Part shown: piece after piece, positions 1 through 9,591 of the stretch
Numbering within the stretch: the first letter of the stretch is position 1
How the letters are laid out: each line of letters starts with the position of its first letter
Assembly (NCBI GenBank): GCA_017623685.1
Contig: JAGAOP010000044.1
Span: forward strand, 1-33,673
Source: Spirochaetaceae bacterium
GTDB taxonomy: Bacteria > Spirochaetota > Spirochaetia > Treponematales > Treponemataceae
Reading direction: 5' to 3'
Length of the DNA stretch: 33,673 nt
Notes under the pieces: generated by a model
Database searches by the model: none
Told to the model about the DNA's origin: nothing
The model's input: only the letters and a program-made list of their open reading frames with translations
Made by a program: the position numbers and the translations under genes

Positions 1-355
1 ACTTTTTATTTTGCTAAAGGCTTTATCACTTCTATAAAAAATCAATGAGAAAGTTGGCAAGAAACTTCGTTACAAAAACAACTTTCGATTTGATTTTTTA
101 ACACTGTTTCGTAATATAATGAGAAACAGCATTATATTCAAAGTTTGCTACGCAAACTTTAGATAAAGCCTCTGCTTTTTATTTTGCTAAAGGCTTTATC
201 ACTTCTCGTATAAAAAGTCGTATGTAAAATTAAGAACGACTTTTTAACGCTGTTTCGTAATATAATGAGAAACAGCAATATATTCAAAGTTTGCTACGCA
301 AACTTTAGATAAAGCCCCTACTTTTTTATTTTGCTAAAGGGCTTTATCACTTCTC
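1..355. repeat. Tandem composite multi-hairpin repeat array (left end)
   Basis: Two near-complete units and the tail of a third, so the array continues beyond the window. Each unit carries four inverted repeats in the same order. H1 has a variable stem (about 37-46 with 90-100; 212-221 with 236-245). H2 is CTGTTTC/GAAACAG (104-110 with 123-129; 249-256 with 269-276) with TATAAT in its loop. H3 is AAAGTTTGC-TAC-GCAAACTTT (140-160; 286-306). H4 is ATAAAGCC/GGCTTTAT (163-171 with 191-199; 309-317 with 339-347). H3 recurs after 146 bp. Stem sequences differ between copies but stay paired, which points to selection on structure. No gene is seen here; the function is unknown. Confidence 0.85.
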
Positions 356-361
356 TCAAAG

Positions 362-375
362 TTAGCATATGCTAA
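362..375. other. 14-bp perfect palindrome downstream of lptD
   Basis: TTAGCATATGCTAA is a perfect palindrome between the left repeat array and the lptD stop codon. It could be a small operator or part of the lptD 3' end. There is no convincing T-tract on the minus strand, so a terminator is not claimed. Nothing else is recognised in 376-440. Confidence 0.4.
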
Positions 376-440
376 TTTCTGCAAAAAGTCAAGTTTTTCC
401 CATTCAAATGTGATTTTTCATAATTCAATACTAGCTATTT

Positions 441-3400
441 TTAGGGATTAAGTAAAAAAGTACCATATTCATCTTGAATTGTAGTTTTAATACTTTCCAT
501 AGGTTTCCATAAAACTGATAAAGTAAATTTAGGGCTAAAATCGTATCTACTTTTTCCGTCTTCCGTTAATATTCTAGGCTGAATTTCAAAATCTGAAGCT
601 AACTCCCAATCGTGTAAATCGTGAGTTAGGGTAATATTCAATGATTTTAGTTTAAATCCAGAACTTTCCCTTAGATTATCATTTCCAAAGGCAAAAGAGT
701 TTATCAAATCTTTAAATAAATTTGTTTCCCCAGGAATTTGTGGTTCAAAGCCTGTATATTCTTGGATGTAACGATAAATAACCTGGTTTCTAGAAGATGC
801 AGAAAAGGAAATATCCAATAATTCATTTATTTTAAAAGTGATACTAGGGGTAAATGTAAAATAACTACTTGTGGGTCGTTGCATATTGTAATAAAGTTCA
901 GTAGATAAAGAAGGAATAAAACTGATTTTATCATCTAGATAGGTAAACTTACCACTATTGTTATAACTTAGAGAAAGATATACAGGCTGAAATTCCTTTT
1001 CTGCTTGGGTTTTCCACCCGCTAGAAGGGTCATGTTCATAATTATTGGTATACAACATTGAATAGGCTAATTTTAAATTGAAGCCACTTAAAGTTAGAGA
1101 ATAGCTACTGGGAGTATCTTCTTCTAAATCATACCTAAAATTATGAGATAAAGTTAATTTGTTTGAAAAAAGATTTAGAGATGCGGTATGAACTATTGGA
1201 TTAAATACCCAGCTTTCATCCTCTTCACTTTTTTGTTTTATTCCAGATGAAACAGACGTAGAAAAATAAGGGAAACCCAAAGAAAGAGTTCCTGTATAAG
1301 TGTCCACCATGGGGGGTAAATTTGTAGAAAGGGTTAAGCGTTGGTAAAAATCACCTTCTTGTGCCGAAAAATTTAAATTCAATGTGTGATTTGAAAAAGA
1401 ATCACTGTCCCATTCAGGAAGCTGATAATCCCATTCAGGCTCATCTACAGTTCCTACAAAACTGGTTCTAATTAATTTTATTCCTGTATTCCAAGAAAGA
1501 CTTGTACCGTTAAAAATTGGGTTATATACAAAAGGCTTAAAACTCAAGGAATTTGTATTTGTAAGATCTAATTTTTGCGAAGTATAATCATTTTTTATAG
1601 CAGTTTCTTTTCCTGTTTCTGAATTAAATTCAGGGTGTCTTTGGAATATGGGATTAAAAGAAAAATTATTACTTAAACTCAAAAAAGAATCTCTGTATCC
1701 AAAGTTGCTATTTACAGTTACAGGTGAAGTAATTTTGTAAAAGCTAGATTTTATATTATCCCACTGAAATCCATCCCTAGTTTCTGGAGCGTCATATGCT
1801 AATTCTGTGGTAAAAACAGGAGAAAGAGTATAACCTAAAGAATAAGTTATGCCAGAAATCTTTGAAATAGAAGGTTTAGAAAGTGGTAGCAAAGGAAGTT
1901 GCAAATTCAAAGATTCTTCTGTAGGCTCATCCTTTTGTAAGTCATTATCTTCAGAAATTTGAACTTCACTAGAAACAATTTTTGAATCATCTGTCGCCTC
2001 TTGTGCAGCTGGAATAGTTGTTGCATCTTCTAGCCCTTGTACTTGCAAAGAGTTTTTATCTTCCAAAGACAAAAACTCTTTGGGTACAGATAAATGAGGC
2101 ACTTTCCAACTTTTTCCTGAGTCACCACTTGAACTTTGAGTCCTTGGATAAGAAACAAGAGTTCCACTTATTTTCATACTAAAACCAATAGGTTTTACTT
2201 GAGAAGGGTAAAAAAAACGTCTGGAAGGACTTATATTCACTTCCTCAAGAGCTAAATCTTGGGTATCTGTTTTTGCAGAAAAAATCATGGATGAAGTAGG
2301 AGTAAAAGATAGGGTATTTAAATAAGGCTTTACCTTTGTGAGTTTTGGACTATAAGAACTAGTTAAAGTCCAGGAAAAAGAAGAAAGTTCACCTGTGGAA
2401 GATGTAGTTGTTTCATCTTCTGGATTAGACATTAAAAAATCTAACCAATCCATATTTTCTTTTCTATCAGTCAAAAAATCTGCATCAAAAAATGGATCTG
2501 AATATATTGGAATAGAAAGAGAAATAGAAAAAGGCGACGTCATAGAAAATTTAAAATTCCCTTTTAATCTAAATGGTAATTCCAATCCGAAAAAATAAGA
2601 TTTGTTATAATGAGTTTCTCCATCAGTACCGTAAGGCGTATAAACTGAGATTCCGTCTTGGGTAAAAGGAAAAACAGTCCTACTCATTCCTAAATATAAG
2701 GAAACATCAAGTTCGTTAATATTGCTATCTTTTGGCTTAAATTTTCCGTCTACTCCCACCATTCCACCTAAATTCGTGTAATAGTCTGCCATTAATTTTA
2801 GTGTGTTGGGGTAACTTTCTTTATCGTCTTGATCTAAATTTCTAAGAATTAAACCTTCTCGCCTTTGTTCTTTCAAGGTAGTTGGTTTCATAAAACTTAA
2901 AAATGAATCTTCGTCAGTGTCTGTGTTAAGTGGCTTTCGACCAATAAAATATGTAGTGGACTGAATAAAATATCCTTTTCGAGGGTGATAACCGAAAACA
3001 GGATTAAAAATAAGTTCATCTTTTGGATAGTAAAAAAAAGGGAAATACATAACTGGAACGTGACCAACAAAAAGCAATGCATTAGCAAAAGCGAATTCAT
3101 TTCCTGGTAAAAGCCATATTCGGCTAGCTTTTATCTTCCAGTGAGGATTTGGCTCATCGCAAAAAGAAAGAGCCCCTTTTTTAAAAACAATAGCCCCAGA
3201 ATCATCTCGGCCAAAAATATCTGAATTAACTATCATTGTAGAACCAGAAGGAACATTTAGGGCGTCTGTTCCAGATTGTTCCACTTGTGCACCATTAAAA
3301 ATACCTTCTTGGGTATCTACATTCAAAAGTAGACTATCTGCTTCCATGGATTCATTTTTTCCGCCACCTGTTTTTTGTAAATAAACAGAACCTTCAGCAT

Positions 3401-3665
3401 AAAGCATATTTCTACTTCGATTAAAATGTATGGTATCTGCTGAAATAATTGTGGTTTCTTGGTTTTGTTTTACAGAAAGCTGAACTCCACCAGTAAATAT
3501 AATAATTTCCTCACCAGTTGTTTCATCTGTGTAATAAGATGTTTTTCTAGCATTTTCGATTGATACAGAACTTTTATTTTGAGCAAAAAGGTTTGGGGTT
3601 CCTGCAAAAAATAGTACAGTAAAGAGAAATATTAAAGTGCAGAAACTTTTTCGCCCTTTTATCAC
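441..3665 (-). CDS. lptD: LptD/OstA-like outer-membrane beta-barrel assembly protein
   Basis: About 1074 aa. Predicted to insert lipopolysaccharide or an equivalent glycolipid into the outer leaflet of the outer membrane. The N-terminus has a signal peptide (hydrophobic run ending NLFA, cleavage before Q), then an OstA/LptA-like beta-jellyroll of roughly 100 residues (two ADT/ADS-type strands flanking LYAEGSVYL), then the conserved barrel entry MYFPFFYYPKDELIFNP and a long strand-rich barrel. A low-complexity acidic stretch near the middle (rich in E, D, Q and S) is probably a surface loop. I chose the GTG at 3665: it overlaps the uvrA stop as GTGA, has GGAG seven bases upstream and puts the signal peptide at the N-terminus, whereas the ATG at 3731 lies inside uvrA. 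The uvrA-lptD order matches what I recall of T. pallidum tp0514/tp0515. The substrate in this organism is not visible. Confidence 0.82.
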   Translation of the reverse strand: MIKGRKSFCTLIFLFTVLFFAGTPNLFAQNKSSVSIENARKTSYYTDETTGEEIIIFTGGVQLSVKQNQETTIISADTIHFNRSRNMLYAEGSVYLQKTGGGKNESMEADSLLLNVDTQEGIFNGAQVEQSGTDALNVPSGSTMIVNSDIFGRDDSGAIVFKKGALSFCDEPNPHWKIKASRIWLLPGNEFAFANALLFVGHVPVMYFPFFYYPKDELIFNPVFGYHPRKGYFIQSTTYFIGRKPLNTDTDEDSFLSFMKPTTLKEQRREGLILRNLDQDDKESYPNTLKLMADYYTNLGGMVGVDGKFKPKDSNINELDVSLYLGMSRTVFPFTQDGISVYTPYGTDGETHYNKSYFFGLELPFRLKGNFKFSMTSPFSISLSIPIYSDPFFDADFLTDRKENMDWLDFLMSNPEDETTTSSTGELSSFSWTLTSSYSPKLTKVKPYLNTLSFTPTSSMIFSAKTDTQDLALEEVNISPSRRFFYPSQVKPIGFSMKISGTLVSYPRTQSSSGDSGKSWKVPHLSVPKEFLSLEDKNSLQVQGLEDATTIPAAQEATDDSKIVSSEVQISEDNDLQKDEPTEESLNLQLPLLPLSKPSISKISGITYSLGYTLSPVFTTELAYDAPETRDGFQWDNIKSSFYKITSPVTVNSNFGYRDSFLSLSNNFSFNPIFQRHPEFNSETGKETAIKNDYTSQKLDLTNTNSLSFKPFVYNPIFNGTSLSWNTGIKLIRTSFVGTVDEPEWDYQLPEWDSDSFSNHTLNLNFSAQEGDFYQRLTLSTNLPPMVDTYTGTLSLGFPYFSTSVSSGIKQKSEEDESWVFNPIVHTASLNLFSNKLTLSHNFRYDLEEDTPSSYSLTLSGFNLKLAYSMLYTNNYEHDPSSGWKTQAEKEFQPVYLSLSYNNSGKFTYLDDKISFIPSLSTELYYNMQRPTSSYFTFTPSITFKINELLDISFSASSRNQVIYRYIQEYTGFEPQIPGETNLFKDLINSFAFGNDNLRESSGFKLKSLNITLTHDLHDWELASDFEIQPRILTEDGKSRYDFSPKFTLSVLWKPMESIKTTIQDEYGTFLLNP

Positions 3666-6510
3666 TGGGAAGCTCCTGTGGCTTTTTCCAACATTTCTTT
3701 TATAAATTGACCGGTGTAGGATTCTGAACATTGAGCAACCTGTTCCGGTGTTCCTGTGGCAATAATGTTACCACCACGAAAACCACCTTCTGGTCCCAAA
3801 TCAATTATATGGTCAGCTTGAAGAATAACATCCAAGTTGTGTTCTATCATTACCACTGTATTACCTTGATCAACAAGTCGCTGAATTACTTCCATAAGTT
3901 GTTTAACATCTGCAAAGTGAAGTCCTGTCGTAGGTTCATCTAAAATGTAAAGAGTTTTTCCTGTTGAACGCCTGGAAAGTTCATTTGCAAGTTTTACACG
4001 CTGAGCTTCACCTCCAGACAAGGTAAGTGCAGACTGTCCCATTTGAACATAACCTAAGCCAACAGAAAGCAAAGTTTCAAGTTTCCGTGCAATATGGGGA
4101 ATATGAGCGAAAAACTCTGCTGCTTCTTCTATTGTCATGGAAAGAACATCAGCAATATTTTTCCCTTTGTAGCGAACATCCAAGGTTTCTTGGTTAAATC
4201 TTGCTCCATGACACACTTCACAAGGAATGTAAACATCGGGCAAAAAATTCATCTCTATTGTGATAGTCCCATTTCCTTGGCAGTTTTCACAGCGACCGCC
4301 TTTTACGTTAAAGCTAAAACGTCCTGATTTATAGCCCCGTGCTTTTGCATCTGGTAAAGTAGAAAACAATTCTCTAATGCTATCAAAAACTCCCACATAG
4401 GTTGCTGGATTAGAACGGGGCGTACGACCGATAGGACTTTGATCTATGTTTATAACCTTGTCAATATTTTCTAAACCTGTAATTTCTTTGTAAGTTCCCT
4501 CTTGATGAGAACTTCGCATTATTCGGTTTGAAACTGCTGGAAAAAATACATCACTCAGCAAAGTGGATTTACCTGAACCTGAAACGCCAGTTATACAAGT
4601 AAACACTCCCAGTGGAATATTTACAGTTACATCTTTTAAATTATGTTCTGTAACACCAGAAAGAGTAATAGTTTTACCATTTCCTTTTCTTCTTTCCTGA
4701 GGAATATCCATTTTTAAGGTTCCTGCTAAATATTGACCAGTTAAACTTTCCTTTACAGAAGCAACTGTTTCTGGAGTACCAGAAGCGACAACATTTCCTC
4801 CATGAACTCCAGCCCCTGGACCAAGATCAATAATCCAATCGGCAGTTCGCAAAGTTTGTTCATCATGCTCTACAACAATTAGAGTGTTGCCTAAATCACG
4901 CAAGTAAGTGAGAGTATCTATTAACCTTTGATTATCCCTTTGATGCAAACCGATAGAAGGTTCATCCAAGATATAAAGTACCCCCATAAGACTTGAACCG
5001 ATTTGAGTTGCAAGACGTATACGCTGAGCTTCACCTCCTGAAAGAGTAGCTGCTTGTCGTTCTAGAGTTAAATAATCAAGGCCAACATTTTTCATAAAAT
5101 TCAGCCTGTCTTGAATTTCTTTTTTAATTTGCCGTGCAATCTGTTCTTCTGTTTCTGATAGTTTAAGCTTGTTAAAGAATTGAATTGAATCTCCAACAGA
5201 AAGTTGAGTTAATTCGTAAATGTTTTTACCACCTACGGTAATTGCCAAAGCGGCTTTTTTTAATCTGCGTCCGTTACAAGAAGTACACACTTTGCGAACC
5301 ATAAATTTTTCGTAGCTTTCTCGTTGTGCTTCTGAAAAACTTTCCATTTGGCGATGCTTCATGTCTGCGATTAAACCAGGCCAAGGACGATTATACACTG
5401 AATGACCTTCACCACTTTGCTTATGATAAATGTAGTGAAGTGGTTTTTCGCTACCATAAATTAAAACTTGTTGCTGTTCTGTTGTAAGAGAATCAAAAGA
5501 ATCACTGAGTTTGAAACCGTACTCATCTGCTACAGCCTGAAAACGAGTCCTTTGCCAAGCAGATGTAGGATTATAAGAACCGAAAGCCCCTTCGTCAAAG
5601 GATTTGCTTTTATCTGGAATGATTAAATCTATATCAAACTCCATAGTTTCACCAAGACCTGTGCAGTCAGGACAAGCCCCGAAGGGATTGTTAAAAGAAA
5701 AAAGTCTGGGTTGAAGTTCTGGAATTGAAATGCCGCAATCTGGACAAGAATTTTTCTGAGAGAAAAAATGTTCTGTTTCTGTATCCCCAATACGACGGGT
5801 AACCACTAAAAGCCCATTTGTACTTTCTAAGGCTGTTTCCACAGAACTAGCTAATCTTTTTCTAACATCTGGGTTCATTACAATTCGGTCTACAACAACA
5901 TCAATGGAATGTTTTTTTGCTTATCTAGTTTTATTGTATCTTCTAGTTCAACCATTATGCCATCAATTCTTGCTCGAACAAACCCAGCTTTTTTTGCATC
6001 TTCAATTATTTTTTGGTGTTCACCCTTTTTTCCATGAACAACAGGGGCTAAAAGTTGAATCTTTGCACCTTGAGGCCATTCCATAATTGTGTCAATTATT
6101 TGGTCAGTGGATTGTTCTCGAATTTCACGTCCACATTCAGGACAGTGAGGCACTCCAATCCTTGAAAACAAAAGGCGGTAATAATCATAAATTTCTGTAA
6201 CCGTTCCGACTGTTGATCTAGGATTTTTATGAGTAGTTTTTTGTTCAATGGAAATAGCTGGAGAAAGACCTTCAATGTAATCGATATCGGGCTTATCCAT
6301 TCGACCAAGAAATTGCCTTGCATAAGAAGAAAGGCTTTCCATATAACGACGCTGACCTTCTGCAAAAATGGTATCAAAAGCTAAGGAACTTTTCCCAGAA
6401 CCAGAAAGCCCTGAAATTACCACTAATTTATTTCGAGGCAATTCAACATCAATATTTTTTAAGTTATGTTCACGTGCTCCACGCACAATTAATTTATTGC
6501 TTTCAGCCAT
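3662..6510 (-). pseudogene. uvrA: UvrA excinuclease ABC subunit A, split by a one-base frameshift
   Basis: DNA-damage recognition ATPase of nucleotide excision repair. The two reading frames (5890-6510, 206 aa; 3662-5878, 738 aa) together make about 945 aa, the normal UvrA length. The first part has Walker A ([10 protein letters not shown]) and a CPECGRE zinc half-site. The second has CPDCG...CPDC, LSGGEAQRIRLA, LDEPSIGLH, the second Walker A (TGVSGSGKST), the CENC...CEVC zinc module, LSGGEAQRVKLA and LDEPTTGLH. Nothing is missing except one A in the run at 5912-5918: eight As would restore [19 protein letters not shown]. The ATG at 6510 has TGGAG nine bases upstream; the internal ATG at 5878 has no ribosome-binding site. 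It is either a real loss of function, a sequencing error in a homopolymer, or a gene expressed by -1 frameshifting or polymerase slippage. Confidence 0.88.
5912..5920 (-). other. Frameshift point: canonical A_AAA_AAC slippery heptamer in uvrA
   Basis: Read on the minus strand in the uvrA frame the codons are CAA AAA AAC AUU. The heptamer A AAA AAC sits in exactly the zero-frame register needed for -1 slippage. After a -1 shift, reading continues CAU UCC AUU GAU, the correct downstream UvrA frame (HSID). Without a shift, translation ends at a TAG at 5890-5892. No obvious upstream SD stimulator or strong downstream stem-loop was found by eye. Confidence 0.7.
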
Positions 6511-6612
6511 GTTTTTTAGCTCCAGAGTAACATAAACATATTATCGATAAAGAAGAAAAAAAACAAGGTTACGAAAAAAGCCTATGACGTTTTAACCTTC
6601 CAGAAATATTTG

Positions 6613-6674
6613 TAAAACCAAAAGCCGTGGAAAAAGTTGTTCCATAAATAAAACCTAAAAACTTTGCCACGGCT
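6613..6674 (-). terminator. Terminator of the adenylate cyclase gene
   Basis: Inverted repeat AGCCGTGG (minus strand, from 6674) with CCACGGCT (ending 6623), partly extended by AAAGTT/AACTTT and followed on the minus strand by TTTTGGTTTT. It lies just after the cyclase stop at 6688 and before uvrA. The loop is long. Confidence 0.55.
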
Positions 6675-6687
6675 CTTTGAATGTTTT

Positions 6688-9513
6688 TTACTTTGTAGAC
6701 ATAGTCATTACACCATCCCAATTTTCTGGAGGTGGTGTTGTAATGTATTTTTTACAGCGGTCAATAAAGACTTGCGGAGTTCTGTCTTTTGGGTTTAGAG
6801 TTACAGTCTGTTCAAAGAAACGTTTAGCTTCTGTAAATTTTTTACAAAGGTAAGCATCTAATCCTTCATGAAACAGTTTTATAGCAGATAATTCAGCATC
6901 TGTCATTTCTTCTGTAAAACCAAGGATATTATAAAGCTGAATAGGCTTATCAATTCCCATTACTCGAACCTTGTCTAATCTTCTAGCAGCAAGTTCACCT
7001 TCGTGTTCTCCCCTGTTTGCAGCTTGCCAAGTATTTTCAGAAACTAGTATCCAAGAATTATAGACTTTGTTCACCCCTTCCAGGCGGGCTGCAATATTAA
7101 CATGGTTTCCCATTATTGTATAATTCATCTTTGAGGAAGTTCCCATATTTCCAACAACCATGTTTCCTGTGTTAATTCCTATACGAGTAAGAATAGGCAT
7201 AGGCAAATTTTGATTTGCTGCATATTCTTCGTTTAACTTTTCTTCAGCTTGCTTTATTCTTACAGCTGCGGCACAAGCTCTAAAAGCATGATCTGGTAAA
7301 TCAACTGGGGCACCAAAAAAGGACACTATAGCATCCCCAATATATTTATCTATCGTTCCACTTTGATCCAAAATTAAATCACTCATTCTAGTTAAATAGT
7401 CATTCAATATTGAAACCAACTGGCTAGGCGTTACATTTTCTGAAAGTGAAGAAAAACTCTTAATATCAGAAAAAAGTGCTGTAATTTCTCTTTCTGTACC
7501 ACCCAAAGCTAATTTTTCAGGATTAGAAATAATATCGTTTACTACATCTTTTGATAGATAAGTTGAAAAAGCATGCTTTATAAATCGTTTATCTTGTTCA
7601 GTATAAACGAATCGTAAAACAACCACTGAAATATAAGTTAAAAACAATACAAGGAAGGCTCCAAAAAATGGCATCCATATTCGCCAAAAATGCATCAATA
7701 CAATGGACAAAACTGGAAGTAAAATATTACTTGTAATACCAATAATCATTTGAAATTTAAGATTCATTTTCATGCCAAACCAAGAAAAAATTAAGGCAAA
7801 TATAACTGCAATCAAAAATGATTGTTGCCAATCCATTGGCTGAATGAATTCCTGATTGATAATTGTGTTGTATGTATTTCCATGGGTTCCAACGTTAGGA
7901 TATCGTGCCACAAAGGGAGTTGTTCCCAAATCCGTATTTCCAGTAGCACTATTTCCAATTATACAAAAAGCTCCTGTAAAATCCTGATTCATCTTATTGA
8001 ATTCTTGGTTATAAGTTTCTACAGTTGTCTTAAAGAAAGAAAATGTTTCTTCTACAGTAGTCCAAAAAGCTTCTATCTCTTCTGCTGGAGTTCCTTCTGC
8101 CAATAATTCTTCTAAGCGGTTATATATTTCTTGCAAACTGGAACCATTTGCAAATTCCTCACAGCTAGCAAAAAAGGTCTTTCTTGCAGCGAAATAATCT
8201 TCGTATTCTTGGTCACTGATAAAACCATTTTTTGGATTTCCAAATTCATCGAAGCCATTACAAGCCAAAAGTAATCTTTTTTTCTCTGCTGTAAGTTGTG
8301 AATATTGAGCAGCAAGTTCAGAGGAAACAACATAATAATCTAGCCAATTTCCATCTGCTGAAAGAAGGTATAAATCTTGATAAAACCAGTTTATGCAAGT
8401 TTCAATTTGTGCTTCTAAAGCATCAAGGTAGCGTAAACTAATTACCGGATAATGTTTAAACCCATCTAGAAAATCCCCATGAAACCAGTTTATCAACATA
8501 TATCCATCCCTGTCTAAGGGAATGACAACATCTTGTCTAACTGTTGAACCTGGAAGCAAAGCATTTTTTATTGTAAGTTTTCTATCACTTCTTTCTAGCC
8601 CCTGTGCGTCTATTCTATCAAGCAAAGGTGCAAAAATTAATTGCGGCAAATACTTTCCATCTTTTTCATACAATAGGTCAACCCGTCGCCTTGTTCCACC
8701 TGAATCTATAATTACATTTGTAAAACCAGCTCCTGCAGCTCTTTCCATAAGAATTTGCAATGCAGGGGCAAAACCTTCTGTAATATTTTGTTCTTTAAAA
8801 GTGTTGCGATTTGCTTTATAGGTTAAGTTTTCTTCATCCACGACAAAATCTAACATAAAGCGATTTTCAACATAAGAACGAACTTCATCTGTGGTAGAAA
8901 TAATATCCCCAAGATTTACGGTAAGCCAAGTGTTGCCAAAAAACTGAATAGCTCGACCGAAATAATCATCGTTATCTCGAGAAACTGAACTTACTGAATC
9001 AAACAAATAATCGAAGGTTGGTAAAATATTATTTTGCAAAATATCTGATGTTACGTCTGGAATATATTCTACCTCAACTTGACCTGTGGAAAAAGCAAGA
9101 CCCATTTCTTCCAATATAGAAGCTACCTGACCTTGAACATCAGAAAATAAAACAGGGATTTCTTCTACTACATCAGGATTTATCCCCTTTTGGGAAGGAG
9201 ATAAATATTCAATATCGAAGGTAGCCGCATCAGCACCAAGCTCTTTTGCACGAATTAACACATCCGCAAGAATATCTCTTGACCAAGGCCAGGTTCCTTC
9301 TTGATTCAAAGATTCATCATCAATATCCAAAAACAGCACATCCGAAGAAATTGTGGGCTCTGGAGCAACTCGAAGCATCAAGTCAAAAATATTATTGTCC
9401 ATGTTTGTAAAACCACCAGACAAACCAACACTAAAAAACACTATAATAATAAAACAACTGGCTATAAAGGCAGATTTTTGTGAAAAAAAACTGCTATCTT
9501 TTCTCTTTTCCAT
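6688..9513 (-). CDS. CHASE2-domain class III adenylate cyclase
   Basis: About 941 aa inner-membrane sensor that makes cAMP from ATP. An N-terminal membrane segment (about 14-35) is followed by an extended periplasmic CHASE2-type region (DNNIFDLMLRVAPEP, then VLFLDIDDESL and GTWPWSRD), about three membrane segments around 560-655, and a cyclase domain from about 677. Metal aspartates are in LFSDIKSF (about 682) and GDAIVSFFGAP (about 727). The transition-state Asn/Arg are in HVNIAARLE, and YTIMGN carries the Thr common in adenylate-type enzymes. A TPR-like helix pair closes the protein. I chose the ATG at 9513: the frame can be opened at a TTG at 9519, but neither start has a Shine-Dalgarno, and an extended -10 box ends eight bases before this ATG. 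It is transcribed away from the FecR/barrel row. Confidence 0.88.
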   Translation of the reverse strand: MEKRKDSSFFSQKSAFIASCFIIIVFFSVGLSGGFTNMDNNIFDLMLRVAPEPTISSDVLFLDIDDESLNQEGTWPWSRDILADVLIRAKELGADAATFDIEYLSPSQKGINPDVVEEIPVLFSDVQGQVASILEEMGLAFSTGQVEVEYIPDVTSDILQNNILPTFDYLFDSVSSVSRDNDDYFGRAIQFFGNTWLTVNLGDIISTTDEVRSYVENRFMLDFVVDEENLTYKANRNTFKEQNITEGFAPALQILMERAAGAGFTNVIIDSGGTRRRVDLLYEKDGKYLPQLIFAPLLDRIDAQGLERSDRKLTIKNALLPGSTVRQDVVIPLDRDGYMLINWFHGDFLDGFKHYPVISLRYLDALEAQIETCINWFYQDLYLLSADGNWLDYYVVSSELAAQYSQLTAEKKRLLLACNGFDEFGNPKNGFISDQEYEDYFAARKTFFASCEEFANGSSLQEIYNRLEELLAEGTPAEEIEAFWTTVEETFSFFKTTVETYNQEFNKMNQDFTGAFCIIGNSATGNTDLGTTPFVARYPNVGTHGNTYNTIINQEFIQPMDWQQSFLIAVIFALIFSWFGMKMNLKFQMIIGITSNILLPVLSIVLMHFWRIWMPFFGAFLVLFLTYISVVVLRFVYTEQDKRFIKHAFSTYLSKDVVNDIISNPEKLALGGTEREITALFSDIKSFSSLSENVTPSQLVSILNDYLTRMSDLILDQSGTIDKYIGDAIVSFFGAPVDLPDHAFRACAAAVRIKQAEEKLNEEYAANQNLPMPILTRIGINTGNMVVGNMGTSSKMNYTIMGNHVNIAARLEGVNKVYNSWILVSENTWQAANRGEHEGELAARRLDKVRVMGIDKPIQLYNILGFTEEMTDAELSAIKLFHEGLDAYLCKKFTEAKRFFEQTVTLNPKDRTPQVFIDRCKKYITTPPPENWDGVMTMSTK

Positions 9514-9521
9514 AGTCAAAA

Positions 9522-9530
9522 ATTATATCA
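9522..9530 (-). promoter_or_regulatory. Extended -10 promoter of the adenylate cyclase
   Basis: On the minus strand TGATATAAT (TGn plus a perfect TATAAT) ends eight bases before the ATG at 9513. The expected start of transcription would leave an mRNA leader of at most one or two bases. No clear -35 is seen, which extended -10 promoters tolerate. Confidence 0.55.
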
Positions 9531-9552
9531 TGCGTTATTATATTTATATACA

Positions 9553-9580
9553 TTTTTTTTTATATTTTTTATTTTTTTTT
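9553..9580. other. Phased T-tracts before the envelope gene row
   Basis: T9 (9553-9561), T6 (9565-9570) and T9 (9572-9580) recur at close to one helical turn, directly before the GGAG ribosome-binding site at 9581. Such phased tracts are known to bend DNA and can act as UP-like elements. Run-length variation could also change expression. Confidence 0.4.
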
Positions 9581-9591
9581 GGAGATTTGTT

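Noticed and set aside
90..120. A promoter (TTGATT with TATAAT) inside the left array
   Set aside because: The spacing is 19 bp and the -35-like part is absent in the second unit; TATAAT lies in the H2 loop of both units, so it is more likely part of the repeat than a promoter.
2395..2598. Plus-strand small frames inside lptD, uvrA and other genes
   Set aside because: They are antisense to strongly supported genes, show no ribosome-binding sites and look like no known protein.
3666..3731. Longer N-terminus for lptD from the ATG at 3731
   Set aside because: It would lie inside uvrA coding sequence and place a basic, non-family extension before a good signal peptide; the GTG at 3665 has a proper ribosome-binding site.
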